64,000 nt of DNA from Pelagicoccus sp. SDUM812002 (GTDB taxonomy: Bacteria; Verrucomicrobiota; Verrucomicrobiia; Opitutales; Opitutaceae), in contig NZ_JARXHX010000007.1 of NCBI RefSeq assembly GCF_031127835.1, positions 62,001 through 126,000 of the forward strand, written 5' to 3'. The notes below the pieces were generated by a model that was not told where the DNA came from, ran no database searches, and worked only from the letters and a program-made list of their open reading frames with translations. Shown in pieces: positions 27,626-35,902 of this stretch. Numbering within the stretch: position 1 is the first letter of the stretch; each line of letters begins with the position of its first letter. A program made the position numbers and the translations under genes.

Positions 27626-28735
27626 ATGAACGAATCCCCAGCCTTCCCAGGCGGAGAGCCGCCGGCCTCGCCTGACGTAGCGATCCCCAATACGAACTAC
27701 CCATTCAGCTTCACAGGTCAAACCGGGGAGTACTTCCGTATTTGGATTGTGAATATGCTTCTCACTCTGGTGACCGTCGGTTTTTACACCCCATGGGCCC
27801 GGGTGCGTACCCGGCGGTATTTTCACGCCAACACCCATTTGGACGGGCATGCTTTCGATTACCTCGCCAAGCCAATCAACATTCTTTGGGGCTACCTGAT
27901 CGTGTTGTTCATCGTCGGAGGCTATTACGCCGCAGGCCTGTTCAACCCCGTTTTCACTGTCCCGTTCTTCCTCATCTACGTATTCGTGGGGCCGTGGGTG
28001 GTCTACAAGGCGATGCGTTTCAAGGCGCACAACACCAGCTATCGCAATGTGCGTTTCCAGTTCCATGGAACGGTAGGGGACGCATATGTGATCTATCTGG
28101 GAATCGCGATTTTGATCCCAATTACCTTTGGCTTGATCATTCCCTATTGGATCATGAAGCAAAAGGAGTACTTTTACAAAAACCTGAGCTTCGGTGGCCG
28201 TAAATTCGAATTCACTCCTCAGGCGGGCGAGTACTATATCGCCTACATCGTGGCTGCAGTGATCGTGGCTGGAATCTATGGGGTGATGCTTGTCGGATTT
28301 ATGGCGACAGCATTCGCAGGTGCGAGTACCGGCTCCCTTGAGGGTAGCGATGCTCCGGAGGCGTTGATCGCTGGGATCTTCATCGCCCTTTATATTCCAT
28401 TGATGCTGGGTATGGTGTTCGTGCAGATCTACGTTTATGTAACGCTTTTCAACTACAATCTGGGCCGCTTGCTAGTCCAGCAAACTGCTTTCTCTTCCAC
28501 GCTTAAGGTTGGCAAGTTCTATTGGATAACTTTGACGAACATCTTGGCGACGGTCTTCAGCTTTGGATTGCTGGCCCCTTGGGCGGCGATTCGCAAAACC
28601 CGCTACTTAGCAGAGTCAGTCGAGCTTACTCATCCGGAGACTGGGTTTGGGGATTTCGTGGTTGAAGCAGGCAAAGACCAATCCTCCATCGGCGACGCGG
28701 CGGCTGACATGTTCGAGATAGACATCGGATGGTAG
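27626..28735 (+). CDS. DUF898 (YjgN-like) membrane protein
   Basis: About 369 residues from ATG 27626 (MNESPAFPGG). The frame is open from 27416 but the first 70 codons overlap the preceding terminator and lack family features, so the later start is preferred. It has about six to seven hydrophobic helices and two repeats of the DUF898 theme: FTGQTGEYFRIWIVN...TLGFYTPWARVRTRRYF-like and later FGLLAPWAAIRKTRYLAE. The family is an inner-membrane protein of unknown function that often sits next to an M48 metalloprotease, as here; the two frames overlap by 7 bp. Confidence 0.88.
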   Translation: MNESPAFPGGEPPASPDVAIPNTNYPFSFTGQTGEYFRIWIVNMLLTLVTVGFYTPWARVRTRRYFHANTHLDGHAFDYLAKPINILWGYLIVLFIVGGYYAAGLFNPVFTVPFFLIYVFVGPWVVYKAMRFKAHNTSYRNVRFQFHGTVGDAYVIYLGIAILIPITFGLIIPYWIMKQKEYFYKNLSFGGRKFEFTPQAGEYYIAYIVAAVIVAGIYGVMLVGFMATAFAGASTGSLEGSDAPEALIAGIFIALYIPLMLGMVFVQIYVYVTLFNYNLGRLLVQQTAFSSTLKVGKFYWITLTNILATVFSFGLLAPWAAIRKTRYLAESVELTHPETGFGDFVVEAGKDQSSIGDAAADMFEIDIGW

Positions 28736-29781
28736 ACCAAGTCGAGGGAGGTTTCTACGCGGCCGGTTCGTCTCGCAGCGTCAAAGCAACGTTAAGGCTC
28801 CTTGCTGTCGAGGAGTTCGAGCTGAGCGCATCGGGTCGGAACTATAAGTATCGAAAAGGCCAATACTTGGTGGAGCCCGCTTTGGGGTCTCTGCCGCGAG
28901 TCGTGCATTTTAAGGCCGAGGGCGGTGACAGCCGCTTCGAGACAAGCGACCTCCTAGGATTTCGTGAACTTGAGCGAGGTCTGACGTCAGGCAAGCTTTG
29001 GTCGGGTATCGCTTGGCTGGAGGGGCACTGGAAGGGGACTGTGGCAAGTGTCGTACTGCTCGCTTTCTTTTGTGTGGCCTTTCTCCAATGGGGCTTGCCT
29101 GCCCTAGCTTGGAAGGTGGCTCAGGACATGCCGCAGTCATGGCGGGTGGCTATGACCGACCAGAGCATCGAATCGATGGAACGTTTCAATTATCTGGGCG
29201 AAAGCGTTCTGCCCGTGGAGGAGCAAGCTCGCGTGCAGGCGATTTTCGCAGAGTCGCTCGATTTTGCCGGATTGACCGAATCCGTCTATGACTACGAATT
29301 GAGGATTTTTGCGGGCAAATCGATCGGCGCGAACGCCTTTGCGTTTCCCTCAGGCTTAGTGGTCGCCACGGATGAGTTCATCAGACTGTGCGAGTCGGAC
29401 GAGCAGATCCAAGCGGTCTTTCTGCATGAGCTTGCCCACGTCGAGCAGCAGCATGGAATTCGGGGGTTGGTCCAGCGTGGCGGCGTGTTTATCGTTTTTT
29501 CGATTCTAGTCGGGGACGCGAGTTCGGCGATCTCTTTGGCCGAAGGCATTCCTGCTTTGGTTATGAACTCCCAGTACTCTCAGCGGTTCGAAATGGAGTC
29601 GGACACCTTTGCGGCACAAATCTTAGAGCTCTCGGGAATCGGAGCAGAAGCGATGGAAGAAGTCTTAATCCTGCTGCACAAGGATGCGCCGGAGGTTCCC
29701 GTGGCCGCATTCCTGTCCTCGCACCCGAGTCTTCGGGAACGCGTAGAGAATCTGCGGCAGATTCAGGCTGCAGGAGAGTAG
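28729..29781 (+). CDS. M48-family metalloprotease, membrane-anchored
   Basis: 350 residues. Residues 1-100 form a beta-rich cytoplasmic domain typical of M48 proteases paired with DUF898. A single transmembrane helix follows (about 105-125, VASVVLLAFFCVAFLQWGL). The protease domain carries the zinc motif HELAHVEQQHG (HExxH) and the third ligand in ESDTFAAQI. The C-terminal SSHPSLRERVENL is standard for the family. It overlaps the DUF898 gene, so the proteins are made together and may form one complex for membrane-protein quality control; the substrate is unknown. Confidence 0.92.
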   Translation: MVDQVEGGFYAAGSSRSVKATLRLLAVEEFELSASGRNYKYRKGQYLVEPALGSLPRVVHFKAEGGDSRFETSDLLGFRELERGLTSGKLWSGIAWLEGHWKGTVASVVLLAFFCVAFLQWGLPALAWKVAQDMPQSWRVAMTDQSIESMERFNYLGESVLPVEEQARVQAIFAESLDFAGLTESVYDYELRIFAGKSIGANAFAFPSGLVVATDEFIRLCESDEQIQAVFLHELAHVEQQHGIRGLVQRGGVFIVFSILVGDASSAISLAEGIPALVMNSQYSQRFEMESDTFAAQILELSGIGAEAMEEVLILLHKDAPEVPVAAFLSSHPSLRERVENLRQIQAAGE

Positions 29782-29808
29782 GGCGAAGGCGCGCCCTGCA
29801 ATAAGCAG

Positions 29809-30006
29809 CTACTCTTCTTCCTCGTCCGAGTCGCCATTGGGTATGGCTGCTCCTGCGACTTTTGCGGTTGCTTTCACGCCGGTGGTGGCGGTCTTAACCC
29901 CCAGTTTTGTTGTCTTGGCGGCTACCTTGATGGGCACCGTTGCGACGCAGCCGCACAAAAAGACCAAACTTGTGGCCAATGCCAAGACTTGCAGGGTATG
30001 TTTCAT
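29809..30006 (-). CDS. Small lipoprotein
   Basis: 65 residues. A short hydrophobic signal (LALATSLVFL) ends in the lipobox-like LCGC (cleavage before the second Cys, at residue 20). The mature part is a repetitive Lys/Thr/Val segment (VAAKTTKLGVKTATTGVKAT) and an acidic tail (DSDEEEE). Probably a lipidated envelope protein of unknown function. The frame is convergent with the M48 gene and has no obvious terminator. Confidence 0.75.
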   Translation of the reverse strand: MKHTLQVLALATSLVFLCGCVATVPIKVAAKTTKLGVKTATTGVKATAKVAGAAIPNGDSDEEEE

Positions 30007-30206
30007 AGTGGAGTGAGCTGGAGTTTAGGTTGGAATTGCTTAAGCGGGGCCGCCCGATGGTTTTTGTGATTGAAGTGATATGATTTGGCAAAGGCGAAGC
30101 TGCGGCTTTGACTAAGGATCTTCTAGGCGTTCCTATTGTCTGGCCACCTATCTGCTCTCTCGCTGCAATTACTGCGAATAGAGCTTTAACTTAAATCCTG
30201 CTTCAT

Positions 30207-31970
30207 ATGATCGTCACTCGGAAGATTGGTTCACTAGTTCGTGGAAAAACGACGCCATTCCAAATTTATGCAGCTTGTCTGCTAGGCGCCTTACTCGGGT
30301 TCATTCCCAGTTTCTCGCACGCTCCGGCTCTCATGCTATTGTGGATCCTTCTCTTGCTGGTCCTAAATGCGAATCTCTTTCTAGCGGGAATCGTCCTGCT
30401 TCTGAGCAAGCTCGTGATGCTCGTGGCGATGCCGGTGATTTTTGCGGTCGGACGCTTGTTGCTTGAAGGTCCGACGCAGGGGCTCTTCAAGACGCTGATC
30501 AATGCTCCTGTGACTGCGTATTCGGGTTTAGACTACTATGCGGTAGCGGGCGGACAACTTGTGGCGCTGATCCTAGGTTTTGCATCGGCGTTTTTCTTGA
30601 AGCGTTCGATTACGAATTATCGCAAGAAGATGATGACGCTATCTGAGGACTCGCAGCGGTTGAAGAAGTACAACGAGAAAACGTGGATAAAGGTGCTCAA
30701 ATTCCTTTTCCTCGGAAAGGGGCGGGGAAAGAAAAGCTACGAGGAGCTTTTATCCGTAAAGATGGGAAATCCGGTTCGGATCTGGGGATTGGCGATTGTG
30801 GTTTTTCTCGGGGTCGTGTTGGGCGTTGGTTTCAGCAAGTTGACTGCTCCCTTGCTCACTTCGCTGGCCAAGTCTAACCTTGAGACTGCTAACGGAGCGA
30901 CGGTCGACCTAGATAGCGTCGACCTGAGGCTGCAAGAGGGAAAGCTAGAGGTGCTAGGGCTTGCAATGGCAGATGCCCAGGATCTGGATACGAATATTTT
31001 CTCGTCGAACCGCATCGTAGCGGACGTCAATACGTCCGACCTTCTCCGGAAGCGATTCTCGATCGATAACCTTGTCTTGGAAAATGCGGCTTCTGGCGAG
31101 GCCCGAGCAACTCCAGGGGAGCAGATCGGACCGAGGCCTAAGTCGGACAAGAAGATTGAGATGCCAGACTTCGACGATCTCGACAGTGTGCTGGAAAATG
31201 CGGACGAGTGGAAGGATCGCTTGGCCCAAGCGAAGCGTTGGTTGGAGCAAATTACGGCGGGTGGCGAAGAGGCTGAGCAAGCTCCGAGCTGGAAAGAGGA
31301 GCTTAATGGCCGCATCCGTGCTCTTGGACATGTGAATGTAAAAGCCGATTTCTTGACCGAGGGTAGCCCCACTTTGTGGATACGTCGTATCGAAGCAAAG
31401 GGCATCAAATCGCCTTATTTCGAGGGAGCGACACTTGATCTCAATGGCACGGACCTGTCGACGCATCCAAGCCTCGCTGGTGCGGCACCCACTCTCTCGC
31501 TTGTGTCGGACAACGATAAGTTCGATGCTCGGCTCAGCCTTGCAGGAGCAAGCGGAACGGGCACTAACGACTTGAATCTCCTCTACAAGGACTTAGCGGT
31601 GGATCCGCTGGCTGCGAAAATCAAATCTGACGGGCAACCCCCGCTTTCTGGAGGAACCATGGATATAGATCTGAGTGGTAACATCGGTACGGTAGAAAAT
31701 GATTTGGTGGCTCAAGTAAAGTTCGCTGGCACCACCGCTCGCATTGGTGGGGATCCGGTCAGTCTCGATGGAGTCACGTTGCCGCTCGCCATTCGAGGTC
31801 CGCTGGATCGTCCGGGTATCAAGCTAGAGTCAAACGCGCTCGAGAAAATAGCAGGGTCTGTCCTCAAGAAAAAAGCTGCAGAAGAGGTATCCAAAAAATT
31901 GGGACTGGAAGGCGATAAAGCGGATGCGGCAGGTCAGTTGCTGGACGGGTTGTTTAAGAAAAAGAAGTAG
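30207..31970 (+). CDS. TIGR03546-TIGR03545 fusion, membrane protein with AsmA-like domain
   Basis: 587 residues. Residues about 1-145 form the TIGR03546 module: a short amphipathic start (FQIYAACLLGALLGFIP) and about four transmembrane helices. After a basic linker a further transmembrane helix lies near 195-215. The remainder begins GATVDLDSVDLRLQEGKLEVLGLAMAD and looks like TIGR03545, with a coiled acidic-basic linker and long beta-strand repeats of AsmA/TamB type ending in IRGPLDRPGIKLESN. The two families normally occur as adjacent genes in outer-membrane bacteria; here they are one ORF and the second part is shorter than usual. A role in envelope lipid transport is a structural guess only. 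Confidence 0.8.
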   Translation: MIVTRKIGSLVRGKTTPFQIYAACLLGALLGFIPSFSHAPALMLLWILLLLVLNANLFLAGIVLLLSKLVMLVAMPVIFAVGRLLLEGPTQGLFKTLINAPVTAYSGLDYYAVAGGQLVALILGFASAFFLKRSITNYRKKMMTLSEDSQRLKKYNEKTWIKVLKFLFLGKGRGKKSYEELLSVKMGNPVRIWGLAIVVFLGVVLGVGFSKLTAPLLTSLAKSNLETANGATVDLDSVDLRLQEGKLEVLGLAMADAQDLDTNIFSSNRIVADVNTSDLLRKRFSIDNLVLENAASGEARATPGEQIGPRPKSDKKIEMPDFDDLDSVLENADEWKDRLAQAKRWLEQITAGGEEAEQAPSWKEELNGRIRALGHVNVKADFLTEGSPTLWIRRIEAKGIKSPYFEGATLDLNGTDLSTHPSLAGAAPTLSLVSDNDKFDARLSLAGASGTGTNDLNLLYKDLAVDPLAAKIKSDGQPPLSGGTMDIDLSGNIGTVENDLVAQVKFAGTTARIGGDPVSLDGVTLPLAIRGPLDRPGIKLESNALEKIAGSVLKKKAAEEVSKKLGLEGDKADAAGQLLDGLFKKKK

Positions 31971-31996
31971 AGCGATTGGGTTCTCAGTTTTAGCCA

Positions 31997-32019
31997 CTGT
32001 CGGTGGGGCGACAGGTAGG
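31997..32019. repeat. Short palindromic repeat
   Basis: CTGTCG and CGACAG pair around GTGGGG, followed by GTAGG. It shares GGGGCGACAG and the TAGG flank with 17773-17791, between unrelated genes, which suggests a dispersed REP-like element. Confidence 0.45.
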
Positions 32020-32057
32020 TGATCTTAAGAAATGTATCCCCTTTAACGAATACTTGT

Positions 32058-33086
32058 ATGAATAATCTCTATTGTGAAGCCTGCGGAGCGAAAGTTTTCT
32101 TTCAGAACTCAGTCTGTTTGAGCTGCAGTTGCTCTATCGCATACGACTTGGAATCGGGTCGCATGGTCGCTCTCTCTGGCGAGTCAGCTAACGCTGCTTT
32201 CAAGCCCTGTCGAAACCAAGTCGAATTCAATAATTGCAATTGGGTAATCGATGCGAATTCAGAATATGAATACTGCCAATCCTGCCGTTTGACGGAAATT
32301 ATTCCCAATCTCTCGGAACCGGCAAATTTGAAAGCATGGGGAAAACTGGAAGAGGCAAAGCGGCGTCTCGTCTATAATTTGGATCGCCTTGGACTCAGGC
32401 CGGTCGAGAAAAAGGAGGAGGATGACTCTGGGCTATCCTTCCATTTCAAGGCGGATTCGAAGAAGAAGGGAGTTCCCCGTGTGCTGACTGGTCACGCCAG
32501 TGGAGTGGTCACCTTGAATATCGTGGAAGCGGACGATGTGGAGAGGGAGCGAATGCGTTCGGCGATGAACGAGCCCTATCGTACTCTATTGGGACATTTC
32601 CGGCACGAAGTGGGGCACTACTACTGGGATCAGCTGGTAGCTCCGAACGCTCTCGATTCCTTCCGGGAGTTGTTTGGCGATGAGTCGGTCAGTTATGCCG
32701 ATTCGTTGGAAGCTCACTACAAGAATGGACCAGCTGCGAATTGGAGAGAACTGCACATCAGCGCCTACGCGGCGGCTCATCCTTGGGAGGATTGGGCGGA
32801 AACCTGGGCGCATTACCTGCACTTGATGGATTCGCTGGGAACTGCTTTCTACTCCAAAATTCGGATCGAGGGAGAGCGAAGCGAGGATCCTGTTTTCAGT
32901 TATGACGACCTCGATCTAAAGTGCTTTGACTCTATCATAAAGCACTGGCCCGCAGTCGCCTGTATGATCAATAGTTTCAACCGAAGCTTGGGAGTATCGG
33001 ATGCGTATCCGTTTTTTATTCCCGATCGCGTAGTGGAAAAACTAAGGTATGTGCACGACATGATTCCTCAGCACCGGAAAGACTGA
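32058..33086 (+). CDS. Putative zinc-ribbon metallopeptidase
   Basis: About 342 residues from ATG 32058; the frame is open 13 codons earlier but MNNLYCEACGAKVFFQN is the natural start. The N-terminus has a zinc ribbon of CxxC knuckles (CEAC, CLSC, then CQSC near 75). The central domain has HEVGHYYWD (HExxH) and, further on, HPWEDWAETWAHYLHLMD, which supplies the extra acidic and His residues of the 'putative zinc-binding metallopeptidase' family. Relatives often sit near glutamate/peptide metabolism genes, and the substrate is not known. No signal peptide, so probably cytoplasmic. Confidence 0.85.
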   Translation: MNNLYCEACGAKVFFQNSVCLSCSCSIAYDLESGRMVALSGESANAAFKPCRNQVEFNNCNWVIDANSEYEYCQSCRLTEIIPNLSEPANLKAWGKLEEAKRRLVYNLDRLGLRPVEKKEEDDSGLSFHFKADSKKKGVPRVLTGHASGVVTLNIVEADDVERERMRSAMNEPYRTLLGHFRHEVGHYYWDQLVAPNALDSFRELFGDESVSYADSLEAHYKNGPAANWRELHISAYAAAHPWEDWAETWAHYLHLMDSLGTAFYSKIRIEGERSEDPVFSYDDLDLKCFDSIIKHWPAVACMINSFNRSLGVSDAYPFFIPDRVVEKLRYVHDMIPQHRKD

Positions 33087-33116
33087 GGTTTCATTTCTCG
33101 CGACTTGTGAATCCGT

Positions 33117-33719
33117 TCACGGACGTTCTATTTCGAAGAACGCGTCTGTACGGCAATAGCCGTTGGGGCCGTGCATGCGACCGACGAGTTGCATGGCGTT
33201 TGTGTCGGTGTATCCAGTTTTAGGATCGTAGAAGCGATCCTCGATGGCTGCCTGCACGACCTTGGCGATGATGAGCCGATTTTGACCGATTTCTTGGATA
33301 CTGTGAAGCTCGCACTCCAATGCGACTGCCGCTCCAGCGATGCGAGGAGGAGAGACTTTGACGGATGGGACAGTGGACAGGCCAAACGCAGCGATCTCAC
33401 TTTCCTCGTGCGGCAACGATGTGGAGGTTTTCACCATCTTTTGGGCTTGGGCTTCGGACACGGTGTGGATGACGAATTGGCCAGAGGTTTTGATGTTGAG
33501 AACGGTGTCCTTGGGTTCGCCGGTATCAGGTCGATTTCCGATACCGAGAACCACGAGCGGTGGCTTGGAGCCGAAAACGTTGAAGAAGCTAAACGGTGCG
33601 GCATTGACGACGCCAGCTTCGGAAAGGGACGTAACCCAGGCGATGGGACGAGGCACGACGACGGAGGTCAGGAACTTGTAGCGTTCGGTCGGGGAGAGGT
33701 TTGGCAGGTCGATTTCCAT
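33117..33719 (-). CDS. Flavin reductase-like FMN-binding protein
   Basis: About 200 residues from ATG 33719 (MEIDLPNLSP). The frame extends 19 codons upstream, but those overlap poorly with the family. The split beta-barrel fold is indicated by YKFLTSVVVPRPIAWVTSLSEAGVVNAAPFSFFNVFGSKPP, with the FMN-binding Ser/Thr and Pro residues in place. Later come VIHTVSEAQAQKM and HSIQEIGQNRLIIAKVV. Such proteins bind FMN and reduce flavins or act as oxidoreductases; partner and substrate are unknown. It is convergent with the zinc peptidase gene (30 bp). Confidence 0.92.
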   Translation of the reverse strand: MEIDLPNLSPTERYKFLTSVVVPRPIAWVTSLSEAGVVNAAPFSFFNVFGSKPPLVVLGIGNRPDTGEPKDTVLNIKTSGQFVIHTVSEAQAQKMVKTSTSLPHEESEIAAFGLSTVPSVKVSPPRIAGAAVALECELHSIQEIGQNRLIIAKVVQAAIEDRFYDPKTGYTDTNAMQLVGRMHGPNGYCRTDAFFEIERP

Positions 33720-33768
33720 GTTTGTCCAAGCTGTGGCAGAGAGCGTTCCCGGGCAAAGTGAAAACGAG

Positions 33769-33796
33769 AAAGGCACGCCAGTTGGCGTGCCTTTTG
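33769..33796 (-). terminator. Terminator downstream of the 83-residue ORF
   Basis: AAGGCACGCC and GGCGTGCCTT form a perfect 10-bp stem around AGTT. The T-run is better on the plus strand (TTTT) than the minus (TTTC), but the minus-strand ORF ends 28 bp away and is the only adjacent gene, so it is taken as its terminator. Confidence 0.7.
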
Positions 33797-33824
33797 TCAG
33801 TTGTAATCTAAAAATGTGTGTAGC

Positions 33825-34076
33825 CTAGGCGAGAACGCTGAGGAATTGGCCGACCAATGTGCTACGATCAATTCTGCCATTAGTGCCGTAGGCTTGGCGC
33901 GGGACGTGGGAGATGGGAGAGTGTTTATGGGCTGCGCGTTCGAGGGTTTCCTTCGATATGTTAACTGATTGCTTAGTATCTTTTTTGACGGGATAGCGGA
34001 CGGAGGGGCGACGTGTGAATTGGAATTCCTGGTTGAAGGACTCCGGAGTGATTCGCTTGGCCGTTTCGAAAGACAT
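33825..34076 (-). CDS. Small hypothetical protein
   Basis: 83 residues from ATG 34076, followed closely by a hairpin terminator. Basic N-terminal half (RRPSVRYPVKKDTK) and a hydrophobic C-terminal end (STLVGQFLSVLA). No recognised domain, signal peptide or membrane span. The terminator and isolated position support a real gene; function unknown. Confidence 0.55.
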   Translation of the reverse strand: MSFETAKRITPESFNQEFQFTRRPSVRYPVKKDTKQSVNISKETLERAAHKHSPISHVPRQAYGTNGRIDRSTLVGQFLSVLA

Positions 34077-34249
34077 GGCCGGAGTTTAGCAAAAATTTAG
34101 CAACTTGGCTATGGAGTGAAGCGCTCAAATCGATGTTTTTCCGATTGAATACCCAGTGAAAGGGTTGCGAGAACACGCAAAGATAGTACCTGGTTGCCTT
34201 TCTGGAGTCGTCGGGAGACTCGCTCGCAATTCTAACTCTGGTGCTTTGA

Positions 34250-34510
34250 TTAAACACTAGCTTTGGTCGCGCCAGCTATGGCTATGGCTGCACTCTTGGC
34301 CGTGGCAGCTGCGGCAGCTGACGCGGTCGTGCTTCGTAACGCTCGCGAAAGATTCAGTCCGCCGACGAGAACGCTGAGGGCGCCCCAGGCTAGGTCTCGT
34401 CGCTGAGGCTCGTCACCGTCCTTTAGTCCGGCGGAAAAGACGGCCACGATTTTCGCCATTTTTTCTTCGTAGAGCGTTCGGATGGATTCAGGAAAGCGTA
34501 CGACATGTGG
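34250..34510 (-). pseudogene. Remnant of a TetR/AcrR-type regulator (C-terminal part only)
   Basis: The minus-strand frame is open 34250-34654, but only its last ~87 codons look like protein. The segment RTLYEEKMAKIVAVFSAGL, then RRDLAWGALSVLVGGLNLSRAL, matches the helical C-terminal ligand domain of TetR regulators (the ALxGALxLARAL theme). The DNA-binding helix-turn-helix is absent, and the upstream 48 codons are low-complexity and unlike TetR. The frame also overlaps the 3' end of the LysR gene by 28 bp. The simplest reading is a truncated regulator left by a deletion, with a chance in-frame extension. Confidence 0.5.
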
Positions 34511-34626
34511 CAGTGGTATTTGGCTTTGAGGTGGTTGAGTTAGCTGGGAGACATGAAGTCTGCTGCTTTGGATGCGAAGGGGAGCAAGGCGAATATGCGT
34601 GAGAATACTTGGGTGTGAGCTATGCG

Positions 34627-35517
34627 TTATAACGACTTTGCTAGGGTCTTCCATTCGGTGGCCATAGCGTGGGCGGCAGGACTGAGGTAGCCTGACTTGC
34701 GATAGACGAGGGCTACTTTTCGTCGAATTCCCGGTTGGGCGATGGGGACGGAACGAAGCGTCGCGTTCATGAGAGGGGAGTTGGCGACTTGGGCGGGAAG
34801 TACGCTGGCGAGGCCCGTAGATTCGAGGGAGGCGATGATGCCTTCTATGGTATTCATTTCGATGGCAACTTTTAAGGAAACGTCTAGGTCGTCGCAGGTT
34901 TTTTCAAAAATTCGCCGTGTGCAATAGTCGCGGGTGAGGAGAATGAGTTCTGCTTGGGCGAGCGTTTTGAGGCTGATGGTCTTCTTGTTGTACCAAGGAT
35001 GGCCACGGGGAGCTAGAGCGACGAAACGTTCTTCGTAGAGGGTTTCCGAGGCGAGGTTGGGCGAATCGCAGGGGCCGAAGCCGATGCCAAGGTCGAGCTC
35101 GCCTTTGAGGAGTGAGGTTTCGATTTCGTCGGCGGCTAGTTCGGCGAGGGAAACGAATACCTGCGGATAGCGACGTTTGAAGGCGCTGATGACGAGGGGT
35201 CCGAAGCAGCAATTGGGCGTTTGGGCGATGCCGATGCGTAGGCGTCCGCGAACGAGGGCGCTGTGCTCGCGGGTGGCTTCGGCGGACTCGTCGACGAGGG
35301 AGACGATTCGGTCGGCGTAGTCCCAAAAGAGGGAACCTGCATCGGTGAGTCTGACGCCCCGTCCGACGCGTTCGAAGAGTTGAGTGCCCAGTTCCTCCTC
35401 CAGTTGGCGCACTTGTAGGGACAAGGCAGGTTGGGCGATGTTTAGCTTTTCTGCGGCGCGGCGGAAGTGTTCTTCGGCGGCGACGACGCGAAAGGAGCGA
35501 ATTTGGCGGAGTTCCAT
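34627..35517 (-). CDS. LysR-family regulator with OxyR-position cysteines
   Basis: 296 residues. Winged helix at 1-60: MELRQIRSFRVVAAEEHFRRAAEKLN, then IAQPALSLQVRQLEEELG as the recognition helix. The effector domain begins near 90 (GRLRIGIAQTPN) and shows RSVPIAQPGIRRKVALVYRK at the end. By count from the first Met, cysteines fall at residues 199 and 208 (DYCTRRIFEKTC); E. coli OxyR uses Cys199 and Cys208 as its peroxide-sensing pair. Related LysR proteins of other specificity also have a Cys near 199, so this is suggestive, not proof. The gene is divergent from a CxxC thioredoxin-like gene across a 139-bp region with an inverted repeat. Confidence 0.93.
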   Translation of the reverse strand: MELRQIRSFRVVAAEEHFRRAAEKLNIAQPALSLQVRQLEEELGTQLFERVGRGVRLTDAGSLFWDYADRIVSLVDESAEATREHSALVRGRLRIGIAQTPNCCFGPLVISAFKRRYPQVFVSLAELAADEIETSLLKGELDLGIGFGPCDSPNLASETLYEERFVALAPRGHPWYNKKTISLKTLAQAELILLTRDYCTRRIFEKTCDDLDVSLKVAIEMNTIEGIIASLESTGLASVLPAQVANSPLMNATLRSVPIAQPGIRRKVALVYRKSGYLSPAAHAMATEWKTLAKSL

Positions 35518-35529
35518 GAAGCAATTAAA

Positions 35530-35573
35530 TGATAACTAATTCCTATCAGAACAATAGAAAAGTATTAATATTA
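35530..35573. promoter_or_regulatory. Candidate LysR operator
   Basis: Contains TGATA-N9-TATCA (35530-35548), an inverted repeat of LysR-box size. It also fits the spacing of the OxyR consensus in its first half (ATAA-x-T...CTAT over 15 bp, then a 7-bp spacer and ATAG). It sits 12 bp upstream of the LysR start, between the divergent genes. The second half of the OxyR pattern is degenerate. Confidence 0.5.
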
Positions 35574-35656
35574 TTATCAAATGGAGTTGGCTATCTTATG
35601 GGCGAACCAGATGCCAAGGGGCATCGAAACGAAACCTAAAAAAAGAAATCTGAATT

Positions 35657-35902
35657 ATGAAATCCAAAGCTATCTATTACCATGCTGGTTGTCCTGTTTG
35701 CGTCGAAGCGGAGCGCGGAGTCGCGTCGGCCATCGATGCGAATCGTTATGATGTTGAAATCGTTCATTTGGGGGAGTCTCCTGAACGACTTGGCGAAGCG
35801 TCTGACGCTGGAGTTGTATCCGTGCCAGCATTACATATCGGCGAGAGCGTGTTTCATGTGAATTTCGGCGCGCCGTTAGAGCAATTGGGGGCGAAGTCGT
35901 GA
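35657..35902 (+). CDS. Small thioredoxin/glutaredoxin-like protein
   Basis: 81 residues with the redox motif HAGCPVC (CPVC, residues 12-15) after a first beta strand (KAIYYHAG), the glutaredoxin/thioredoxin arrangement. The cis-Pro segment is VVSVPALHI (residues 53-61). It would act as a cytoplasmic thiol-disulfide or mixed-disulfide reductase. It is divergent from the LysR gene and overlaps the next gene's GTG (GTGA), so it is likely regulated with that gene by the LysR protein. Confidence 0.85.
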   Translation: MKSKAIYYHAGCPVCVEAERGVASAIDANRYDVEIVHLGESPERLGEASDAGVVSVPALHIGESVFHVNFGAPLEQLGAKS

